Of a DNA stretch of 10,621 nt, positions 1-8,800 are shown piece by piece. The stretch is from an uncultured Treponema sp. Its GTDB lineage: Bacteria; Spirochaetota; Spirochaetia; Treponematales; Treponemataceae. Under the pieces are notes generated by a model that was not told the DNA's origin, did not search any database, and saw only the letters and a program-made list of their open reading frames with translations. The translations under genes and the position numbers were made by a program. Location of the stretch: assembly GCA_937892225.1 (NCBI GenBank), contig CALAUH010000276.1:1-10621 (forward strand), in the 5' to 3' direction. Position 1 is the first letter of the stretch. Each line of letters begins with the position of its first letter.

Positions 1-140
1 CTTTTTCGAAGAATTTCCTGTTCCTTTTTTGAATAGAAAACTTTATCCTGGGTGTACATATTGCCAGTTTTATCGTTTATGGCGATGTATTGGCCGAGTG
101 AGTCGATAAAAGTGTATGTCCATCCAGGTTTTTGTTCCAT
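1..140 (-). CDS. Hypothetical protein, N-terminal part only
   Basis: An open frame starts at an ATG (138-140) and runs off the left edge, giving 46 complete codons. It begins MEQKPGWTYTFIDSLGQYIA and continues with a mixed polar, aromatic and lysine-rich composition that looks like real protein. It lies 37 bases after the GNAT stop on the same strand, so it is probably the next gene of the operon. No strong Shine-Dalgarno site is visible; only a weak AGAAA lies just upstream. The frame stays open further upstream into the GNAT gene, but I see no better start there. I do not recognise the family, and too little is present to assign a function. Confidence 0.5.
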   Translation of the reverse strand, partial: MEQKPGWTYTFIDSLGQYIAINDKTGNMYTQDKVFYSKKEQEILRK

Positions 141-177
141 ATTTCTAAAATACCAAATAATTATGAATCTGTAACTA

Positions 178-573
178 TCAATTTCTTTTCTGCAAATAGC
201 ATCCCTTTATTAATGAAAATCCTGCTTTTTTGTAGAAATTAATTTGTTTTCGACTGTCTGGAGCTACATTGATGTATTTGACAGTTCGTAAATCGGTTAG
301 TAATTCATCTAATAGTTTTGAGCCAATTCCTTTTCTTTGATAGTCTTTGTGGACTACAAGACAGTCAATGTTAGCTGACCAACATCCATCGTCCATACTT
401 CTGATTATTCCAACTAATTTTTCTCCGTCCCAACATGAAAGAACATGTGAAGAACGATAAATAGCAAAAAATAGTCTTACTGGATCTGAAGCTGATTCCC
501 AACCTACAGATTTAAATAATTGTTTTAATTGGTCTATATCAATAACCTTTGTATCTTTAATAATTAATGTCAT
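178..573 (-). CDS. GNAT-family N-acetyltransferase
   Basis: A 131-aa protein that probably transfers an acetyl group from acetyl-CoA to an amine; the substrate is unknown. The core GNAT features are present: the strand 'GEKLVGII' near residues 50-57, the strand 'SANIDCLVVH' near 66-75, the acetyl-CoA pyrophosphate-binding loop Q-R-K-G-I-G at 79-84 (the R/Q-x-x-G-x-G/A signature), and the 'NFYKKAGF' segment near 112-119. The length is normal for a single-domain GNAT. I chose the ATG at 573: it overlaps the exonuclease stop as ATGA and has AGGA 8 bases upstream. The in-frame ATG at 582 would add three residues but has no well-spaced SD site. The ATGA overlap implies translational coupling to the exonuclease. 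The protein lacks the basic D-[MI]-[EG] tail of the larger proteins upstream, so it may be cargo. Confidence 0.88.
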   Translation of the reverse strand: MTLIIKDTKVIDIDQLKQLFKSVGWESASDPVRLFFAIYRSSHVLSCWDGEKLVGIIRSMDDGCWSANIDCLVVHKDYQRKGIGSKLLDELLTDLRTVKYINVAPDSRKQINFYKKAGFSLIKGCYLQKRN

Positions 574-2816
574 CTTTCCCATCCTATATCTATTCTGTTG
601 TGATATTTTTGTTTTAATTCTGCTTTCTGCAGCTTTTCCTGTTGTTTGTTATATCCTTCAAGGACTGAATCTCTTGGCATTTCATAGAAAGAACGGTTTT
701 TATCCATGAGAATGATGTTGTTTCCATCTTTACTTGCAGAGATTACTGTTAAATCTTCAAACAACCTATCTTTTCCATGTCCGAATGCTTTTGGAACATT
801 AAAGGCCATGTTTGATATGGTGTCTCCAATTCTTAGTTTAGAATTGTTGTCTACAAGAGCTCCTGGAGAAGAAATTGTATCGTTGAAAGGTTTTGCAATA
901 CTGTTTTCTTTTTGAAGAATTGTATTTTTGTTTAGAGGAACTCCTTGTACAGCTTCATAATAAGTTCTTATAAGAACTTGATTGATTGTTTCATCTTTTT
1001 TAGCAATCTGTTTAAGGAGAAGACGAGTTTTTTCTTTCTCTTCTTTATCCATACGGCTTATGATTTCTTTACTGATAGTAAGAGCATCAAGAGGTGAGTT
1101 TGCTTCTTTTCTGCAATATACAGAAAGGTTATGAATAAAGTTATTTGAAGTATTATCCCATTGTTTGAAATAAGCGTCATACTGACTTTCAATGAGTTTT
1201 TCATAGGCAGGTGTATTTTCATCAAACTGTTTTTTAAAACGTTCTGGACTGGTAATTTCCTTAAATGTATCTCCAGTAACTGTGATACTGGTATTACCAT
1301 TTGAAAGTGTATATGAATTTTCTGCTTCATTGTATTTTTGAACTTTTAGGTCTTTAAAAGTCTGAATACCATTTGTTGTAATCATTGAAAATTCAGGGAT
1401 TTTTGTAACATTTGCTATAAAGGCCGGTCCTTCTTCTATAGTTTCTGCATTTTCGAATTCATTCTTTTTGATTTCTAGAATTTCAGGATGTGCAATAGTC
1501 TGAAATGTAGATACAGAAACTTTAATTTTATCCTTACCGTTATCAAGAAGATAAAGATTTGATTCAGTATCGAACTGAACAATTTTCATGTTCTTATAAT
1601 GTTTCATTCCATTTTTTGTCATAACTGAAAAAGCTGGAATTACAGAATCCATCATCTCATTATTTATTTGGTTCGCAACTTTTGTTTCTCTTTGTTTTTT
1701 ACTGAAGTTTTCTACCATTGCTGGGTCTTTTCCCATAACATAGCGGCCAAGAGAACCTGCCAGGCTATTCATTGCACGTTTATCATCAGGATTTTCAAAT
1801 GCTTTTGAAATTTTTGCATTTAGCTTGGATAATTTCGGATTTTGTCTGATTTCATCTAAAAGTTTTTGGTTTTTCAGTGCTTGATATCCAGCTTTATAAA
1901 TTGAAGCTCTAAATTCTGGAGTTTCCATTTTTTTAGGTGGCATTTTTGAAGGAGAGTTTTTTGTAATTTCTTCTTCTGTTAAGTTTTCAAGATTCTGACC
2001 ATATATTTTTTTTGCAACTTTTAGTGTAGCCTGTACATCTTCTAATGAATTGTGAGGATTGAACGAAATACCAAAATGTTTTGCAGCATCAATAAGCTGA
2101 TATCTTAATTTTGTTCCATCTAACGGTTGTTCCCTTGGAATGTTTCTGAATTTTTTATTGATATCAATATGAGGAATTTCTGGATCTACTTTGATTCCAT
2201 AAGTCTGGAGAAAATCCATGTCAAACTTGCCGTTATAAGAAATGATTAAATCAGCATTATCAATTAATGACTGTATTTTATCTTTCAATTCTGAAAACTG
2301 TGGTGCATCTTTAACAGTTTCATAGGAAATTCCATTTTTCTTTTGAGCTTTAGGCCATCTCTTTCTGTGCTCTGGATGAATATAAGAATTAAGAAGTGTA
2401 TTTCCATTTCCATCGATAGCAGAGAACTGAAGTATTTCGTCTCCTTTTGAAGGAGAAAGTCCTGTAGTTTCAGTATCGAGAACAAGAATGTTTTTGAATC
2501 CGTCTTTCTTTTTAAGAAAGAGTGGTTTTTCTGTTGTTAATGGGGTAGTTTGTTTGATTATTTCAGATTTTTCCCCATTATCAATATTGTTAATCTTTTT
2601 TTCAGGTTCTTTTTCGGCTTCTGATTCTTTTAATGAAGCTTCAATTGCTTTCAGTTTCTCTTTAAAAGCATTTCGGTCTGTTTCTAAAGAAATACGTTTG
2701 TATTCATCATCAGAAATACCTTCTGGTGCAATAAACATATTGTCATTTTCAGTTATGTAAAGAACTCCTGTTTTTGATTTGTCTGTGTTTATATCTGATA
2801 TTTTCTTTTTTTCCAT
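570..2816 (-). CDS. DEDDh 3'-5' exonuclease with three C-terminal repeats
   Basis: A 748-aa protein with a DnaQ-like exonuclease domain at about residues 108-275. ExoI is DTETTG (D114, E116), ExoII is N-G-K-F-D (D199), and ExoIII is H-N-S-L-E-D (H255, D260), so all DEDDh metal-binding and catalytic residues are present. Members of this superfamily remove nucleotides from 3' ends of DNA or RNA; the substrate here is unknown. Residues 1-105 are charged, with a probable coiled coil near 50-75. After the nuclease, a small module occurs at about 392-444 and 471-526, with a more diverged copy near 676-722. A helical region lies between the last two. AAGAGGAA 7 bases before the ATG supports the start. 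A nested palindrome lies just upstream, and the GNAT gene overlaps the end by 4 bases. The C terminus (KQKYHNRIDIGWER) resembles the tails of the three upstream proteins. No polymerase is encoded nearby, so this is unlikely to be an ordinary proofreading subunit. Confidence 0.9.
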   Translation of the reverse strand: MEKKKISDINTDKSKTGVLYITENDNMFIAPEGISDDEYKRISLETDRNAFKEKLKAIEASLKESEAEKEPEKKINNIDNGEKSEIIKQTTPLTTEKPLFLKKKDGFKNILVLDTETTGLSPSKGDEILQFSAIDGNGNTLLNSYIHPEHRKRWPKAQKKNGISYETVKDAPQFSELKDKIQSLIDNADLIISYNGKFDMDFLQTYGIKVDPEIPHIDINKKFRNIPREQPLDGTKLRYQLIDAAKHFGISFNPHNSLEDVQATLKVAKKIYGQNLENLTEEEITKNSPSKMPPKKMETPEFRASIYKAGYQALKNQKLLDEIRQNPKLSKLNAKISKAFENPDDKRAMNSLAGSLGRYVMGKDPAMVENFSKKQRETKVANQINNEMMDSVIPAFSVMTKNGMKHYKNMKIVQFDTESNLYLLDNGKDKIKVSVSTFQTIAHPEILEIKKNEFENAETIEEGPAFIANVTKIPEFSMITTNGIQTFKDLKVQKYNEAENSYTLSNGNTSITVTGDTFKEITSPERFKKQFDENTPAYEKLIESQYDAYFKQWDNTSNNFIHNLSVYCRKEANSPLDALTISKEIISRMDKEEKEKTRLLLKQIAKKDETINQVLIRTYYEAVQGVPLNKNTILQKENSIAKPFNDTISSPGALVDNNSKLRIGDTISNMAFNVPKAFGHGKDRLFEDLTVISASKDGNNIILMDKNRSFYEMPRDSVLEGYNKQQEKLQKAELKQKYHNRIDIGWER
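582..585 (-). promoter_or_regulatory. Shine-Dalgarno site deciding the GNAT start
   Basis: On the minus strand AGGA lies 8 bases before the ATG at 573 and directly touches the alternative ATG at 582. The spacing supports 573 as the start. The site sits inside the last codons of the exonuclease gene, as expected for coupled translation. Confidence 0.6.
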
Positions 2817-2836
2817 TTATGTGTTCCTCTTGGTGT

Positions 2837-2883
2837 AAAAACTAGTGCAAAGTTCATTCTTATAAGAAATCCCTTTGCACTAG
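2837..2883 (-). terminator. Nested palindrome with T-run: intrinsic terminator or attenuator
   Basis: Perfect 11-base arms (ctagtgcaaag at 2842-2852 and ctttgcactag at 2873-2883) flank a 12-base perfect palindrome, ttcttataagaa (2857-2868). Both share the centre 2862.5, and four unpaired positions separate them on each side. On the minus strand the hairpin starts 15 bases after the stop of the 1983-aa gene and is followed at once by TTTTT (2841-2837), as in a Rho-independent terminator. Only 5 bases separate the T-run from the exonuclease SD. A downstream promoter therefore has no room, and the structure may attenuate rather than fully end transcription. It could also be a binding site for a dimeric protein. 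Confidence 0.65.
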
Positions 2884-2898
2884 AGGTTCTAAAAACTA

Positions 2899-5800
2899 TC
2901 AGCGTTCCATATCGAATGACTGTTTACGCTTTTTGTTGTTAATATACTCTGGACTATTTTCAGGTTCATTTTTTAATGGAGTTTTGACATGGAATCCATC
3001 TGTATCGCTTATCTGACCAACTCCTTCTGGAGGGAAGAGACGTGGATTAACTTCAAGAGGCTCCCATGATGCCATAACATCAATTTTTCTGTCTGACTGA
3101 TCGCGATAATAACTGTAGTAGTTTCTACCTGGTTCAATGTCATATTTTTCTGTCATAGTAGTATGGTTGAAAGCTACATCAGTGAAGGCATCATTCATAA
3201 CATGGTTTTTCATTAAAACTTCATAATCACTTCTTTCCTTTTCTGGAATCTTGTTCCAAAATGCATCGGTTATAATAGGGAATGCACCAATAGCTCCAGC
3301 TTCCATGGCAGCGAATTGAAATTCACTTCGGATTTTATCTGATTCATTTTCAAAGAAGTTCTTTGAATAATACTGAACGCCGGTGATGTTTCTGTCTGCG
3401 TTTGTGAAAACAACAGGGATAAAATCATCATTCCAGTTATCTGTATCATTGATTTTTACAGCAACTTCTTTTAATGCAGAAGTACCACCTACATAAGAAC
3501 CAGCCCATTCAGGTTTTGGTTCTGCTGTGAAACGGTCAATTTCAGATACCTGCATTGGTTCCATCTTTTTCCAATGACAATTACCAGGTTTTGATTCGCT
3601 AGGAACAGCGAGGTTGAATGTGTCATGGTCAAGGATGATATGTCCCAAAAAGCGGTTCAAACCATCGTTGCGGCGGAGTGAACGGTCAAGAGAATCTGTA
3701 AGTTCACGGTCAAAAGAGCTTTCAGTAGTGTTTCCACTTGGGTGGTTATGGCATACAGCAATCAAATAGTCTTTTTCTTCAGCGCGACTGATTACCTGTT
3801 TCAAAGTTTCATCGTTTGGCTTTGAAACATTACAGAAGTTTGGCATGTGGCTTGTGATTGCAAGCTGGTCTGCGATTTCTCCTGTTTTTCGGTCAATCAT
3901 TATGTAGCGGAAGGTTTCAAACTTCTTTGAGCGGTATATTTCCATTGCAGCCTGAAGCTGTTTCCAGCCTGTAGGAGTGAGCCCCCCGTTCTTTGCAAGT
4001 TTTACCTGTGTACCCTGAATGTCGAAAACGCCTTTGTCTTCAAAATCCTTAAATGCTTTATACATTCCAGTTCGTTCACCATTGAGAACAGGTTCTGTAA
4101 TACGTTTACGTTCATTTTCAGCGTCTTTTATTTGGGCTTGAGAAATGTTAGCATCATCGAGTTTTGGTTCGTTTTGTTCTGTTTTTCCTTCAACAGTAAT
4201 TGCTTCTTCTGGATTGTAAATGAACTGCTTTGGTTTTTCGAATACTGGAGCAGAAAGTTCACGAGCTTCTTTAAGGTCGTTGAGGTGGATTTCTTCGCGT
4301 CCATCCATATTTGCGATTGTTAATGAAAGTTTAAGAAGATTTGATTTACCTCTAGGTGTAAGTTTATCTTCTTCTTTTTCAAGGTAAGCCTGACTTTCTT
4401 TATCGAGTTTACAGTACATCTGAATTTGTTCAGGAGTCATGTGACTGTTATAAACACCACGTTTTCTCTGAATTTCATAAGCTCTGGAAATTGCAGCTTT
4501 CATATCATCATAAGAAAGTTTTCTAGTGTCCTTTTCATCTCTTTCACAGAAGTTTTTGATTTCAATTCTGTCCAAAAGAGGATCACTGATTTTTTTCCAG
4601 TACATTTCGATAGATTTTGCACTACAAAGACAGATTCTTTCATTTGTTCCATAGTTTCCACATGGGCAAGGGTTCATTGCCATAACGAGCTGGAAGTCAG
4701 CAGGATAACTTGTAGAACGGCCAGCACGACTTAAAGTAATCTGGCGGCTTTCAAGAGGAACTCTGAGCATCTGAATTACAGATGAACGGAATTCTGCAGC
4801 TTCATCTAAGAAAAGTGTTCCATTATGAGCAAGAGAAATTTCTCCTGGTCTACAGTTTGGACCGCCACCACAGATACCTTCAATTGTTGCTGTCTGATGA
4901 GGAATACGGAAAGGAGGAATAGTATTGTCACGTTTTGGAGAATCCAAGCCGGCAAGAGAATTGATTCTTGCTATTGGTTTGCTTTCTTCTTCTGTGAGTT
5001 TTGGAGTAAGAGCCTGGAAAAGAGTCTGTGTAAGTAATGTTTTACCACATCCAGGAGCTCCTGTTGTAAGGATATTGTGTTTTCCTGCAATTGCAATTTC
5101 CATTGCACGTACAGTTTCAAAATGTCCTTTCATTGGAGTGTTATCCCAGGCATCTTTGTATTCATCCATCCATTCATCATTAAACTGAACTGTTTCTGCT
5201 TTATAGAGTTTTTGCTCAGTTTTCTTGAAGTTTTCTGGATTCATGAGTTTTTCATTTGCTTCTTTGAGACTTTCAGCAGTAAGGATATTAATTCCTTCAA
5301 CATTTTTTATGAGTTCTGCTGTAGTAGGGTCACATACTATATTTGTAATGCCTTCAGCCTTTGCTGTGTTTACAGCGGCCAATGCACCACGGACCGGACG
5401 GATTCTTCCAGAAAGTTCAAGTTCACCAAGAGCAAGAACTGGTTCATTTACGGGATACTGTTTTGTTTGTCCTAAGATTCCGAGTGCCATGGAAAGATCC
5501 ATTGGAGAATCTTTTCTTAAATCAGCAGGACTTAATGACTGAAGTACACGTTCTGCAGGGAATTCAAGCCCGCTATTAGCAAAAGCTGCACGGATTCGTT
5601 CTCTGGTTTCTTTTACAGCACTATCAGCAATACCGACAATATCATAAGCCGGAATACCACGTCTTAAATCTGTTTCAACCTGAACAATTGAACCTTCGTA
5701 ACCAAATGGAGAGAAAGTGTAAACTCTGAGCGGCTCAGATGGTTTATTAAGTTCGTTTTCTTTTTCATAAACGAAAGAAGGTTTTTCAACGCCAAGAATA

Positions 5801-8800
5801 TATTTGCTGGCTGTTTCATAAAGTTCCTTATAGGCAGCAATTACATTCTGTGAATGTTCATTGTTTTCTTTAAGCTGTTTTACGAAATTATCACCAATGT
5901 AGAAAGATGGTTTTCCATCTGTTTCTGTAAAGATGCCAGCTCCCTGACCTTCTTTGTCATCGAAGACAATGTCACCTGGAATATTTAGACCGATATATGG
6001 ACTTAAACCTTTGTCTTTGAGTTCTGCATATTTAACGGCGGCCTGTTCAGCAGTAAGACCTGTAATAGGTTCAAACTCTGCACCAATACCAAGATCGAGA
6101 TTTGCTGTATCGCTTACAAAGAAATTGTATGGCTTTGTTTCCTGTACTGGTTCCAGGTCTTTTACCATTTTATAAAGCTCAGAATTAAGAAGTTTATCAT
6201 TAAGATAAATTTGAGCATTATCAAAACTTGTTATGCTTCCATCAACAATTTTTGCTGAAAGCTCTTCAAGTAAGGCCCATTTTTCTTCAAGAACTTTATC
6301 TGATAATTCTGCGTCATTTACAGCTTTTCTGCCTTCATCTGCATAAGCATGCCAGTCGATGTTATCATCCAACAAGCGAATAACAGTTTCTTCTTTTTCC
6401 TGAAGTTCTGTGTCATAGTTTTCGTCTTCAACTTCTTTGCGAACAGAATTTACGTCTGGCATTAAATCTTTGATATTACCATCAAAGAATTTTGTGATAT
6501 CGTCCCAGGAAAGAATTTCTTCTTCATTTTCTTTTGGAGCATATTCAGTAAAATAGTCAGGATGTTCTTTGTAGAGCATCTGTTCGATTGTTGTGCCAGC
6601 TGGAACATGATAATCCATCTCGATGTAAGGAATTGAAAGGATTTCTTCGAGTGAAGTTGAACCCCATTCCGACATCTGAAGATCCCCGTTTAAGATGTTG
6701 TAACCGAATCCAATTCCATCTGAGTCGATTTCAGAAAGGAAGATTTCAGTATCACCAAGGAAGTAGCGGAATCCTACAGTGTGAGAACCATCTTTATTGA
6801 TAAGTTCATTATCAACATTGATTCTGCGGTAAGTGTCGGCGATTTCTTTCATCTTGTTCTTGTAGAATTCACCTTCTTCTCCTTCTGAAAGTTCCATTGT
6901 GAATTTGAACTGAGCAGGGGGGATTACCTTTTTACAGATTTCAATATCTTCCTGTGAAAGTTCTGTTTCTTTTTCTGATGGGGGAGTAACGGCTTTTGTG
7001 TTTTCTGCAACTGAAACGCCTTTTTCTTCACATTTTTCCTGAAGAAGATTTTCAGCATAGGCAGTCATATTTACGTTTGCAGGAAACTTTTCCCAGATTC
7101 TTCTGAGTTTTGCCCAGTCGATTGAGTTGTAAGTTTTGTAATCCTCTGCGTTCATGGCCTTCTGTGCATCACGGCTTGGAAGGTAAAGTTCTGATACAAC
7201 CATCTTCTTTACTTCGTTGGCTGTGTATTTAAGGAATTCGCTACCAGAAACATCACCTGAAGCAAATGGATATTCGTTGAGAACTTTTATAAATACGTTG
7301 TTCATAGAACTGTCGTAAGCATTTTTGATACCTTCAAGTGCATCTTTAAGCATTTCATCAACACGATCTGCCTCTGTTGCTTCAATAAGCCACTTTTTAT
7401 GAAGTTCTTTGTACTCATTTTGAGCTTTATCAAGTTCTTCCATTCTTTCTTTGAGGGTAGTTTTAAGGACCTGTGTTTCTTCTTTAACAGTATTTTCAAC
7501 GAACTGGCGTTGAGAATCTGTTACTCCAGGGAAATAAAGCTGTGTTTCAAGTTGATTCAACGCTTCAATGAATTCATCATGTGAACAGGTTGAACGAACA
7601 TAATCAAAAACAGAACCATTTCCGTCACCAATGTCATAGCGGCTTGGTTCATATGAAAAAGTATCTTCCGGGTCACGAGGATTTGGAATGTTGAAAAACT
7701 TAAAATTTGTCTTGTCATAACCAAACTGGATTCCTTTATCTTCTTCAGGAAGTTTGTCATCTCTTTCAAGATCCCAGTAGTTGTCTGCAGAACCATATTT
7801 TTCTTCTGCATACTTTTTTCGGTTATGGAACTCAGAATCAGCCTGTAAAAGAAGCTCATTGAATTCTTTTACTGTGTAAACTTTATTTTCAGAAGGAAAT
7901 TTAGGGCTTTCTGAAGAATACATGATTACATAAGGAATTTTCTGTTCTTCATACTGTTTTTTGATTTTATCCTGTACTGCTTCATAAAGTTCTGGTAAAA
8001 GTTTGTATTGAACATCACGGGTGTATGCTTCTTCGGCTGAATACCATTTGTTGCCTTCTACGTGTTTTTCTTTGTTTAAATCGAAGTCATTAATTTTTTT
8101 GATAATGTCTTCATCGCCTTTGATAACAGCATCCATGATTTCATCAACCATAGGACGGAACCATGTATTGTAACGTTTCTGTTTTCCTTCAAGGGTTGCA
8201 GAATCGTTTTCTATTTCTTCATCTGTCAAACGAAGGAATGTATCACGAACGATGTCTCCCAATTTGCTTTTGGCCTGATTTACAGAATCTGAATAAATGT
8301 TACCAAGTGTTGTGATATTGTCGGATGTAACAGGGATTTCATCTGCTTCCATTTCGCGAATACCATTTGCTCTTTCTATTGATTCAGCTTCTTCATCCAT
8401 TTCTTCAAGGGTGGGAGGGGTGTTGTTTTCAGGAACAAGTAAAGTTGGTTCATTTTTATTTTCAATTCCATCTTTTGCTTTTACAAATGCTTCGTGAACG
8501 GCATCTTCACCGTACATATCACTAAGTTTTGAAAGAATTTCATTAAGACTGGAACCATTTTGAACCATATTTACAAGTTCATCTTTTTCAGAGGCTTCTG
8601 TAATGATTTTTATTTCCTGATTATCAGGAAAATAAGTTTCTCTGATATGGTTAGCAAAGTTTAAACTGTTTTCTGCAGCTTCATTCTTTGGATACCATAC
8701 ATTGTGATTTCTTGAGTAAAACCAACCTTCTTTTTTGAGTTCTTCACGAATCTCTTCCGAAGGTTTCCCATTAAAGCGAATGTTAGCTCTTTTGAACTTT

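Noticed and set aside
178..2816. Toxin-antitoxin pair with the GNAT as a TacT-like toxin
   Set aside because: GNAT toxins are normally preceded by a small ribbon-helix-helix antitoxin. The upstream partner here is a 748-aa exonuclease, so the arrangement does not fit.
570..2816. DNA polymerase III proofreading subunit (DnaQ or PolC part)
   Set aside because: The exonuclease motifs match the superfamily, but the length, the repeats and the lack of any polymerase sequence or replication neighbour do not.
2817..2898. Sigma-70-type promoter for the exonuclease inside the palindrome (TATAAG as -10)
   Set aside because: No acceptable -35 hexamer occurs 16-18 bases upstream, and the TATAAG is explained by the palindrome's AT-rich centre.
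4426..4734. Plus-strand open frame of 102 codons
   Set aside because: It lies opposite the AAA+ domain including the cysteine motif, has no SD-supported context and no recognisable protein features.
5077..5475. Plus-strand open frame of 132 codons opposite the ChlI domain
   Set aside because: It is rich in Cys, Phe and Ser with no domain pattern, and the minus strand there encodes a highly conserved ComM-type domain. It is a shadow frame.
7557..7859. Minus-strand open frame of 100 codons in another frame
   Set aside because: It is fully inside the giant gene, whose own frame carries a coherent domain-like sequence at this place.
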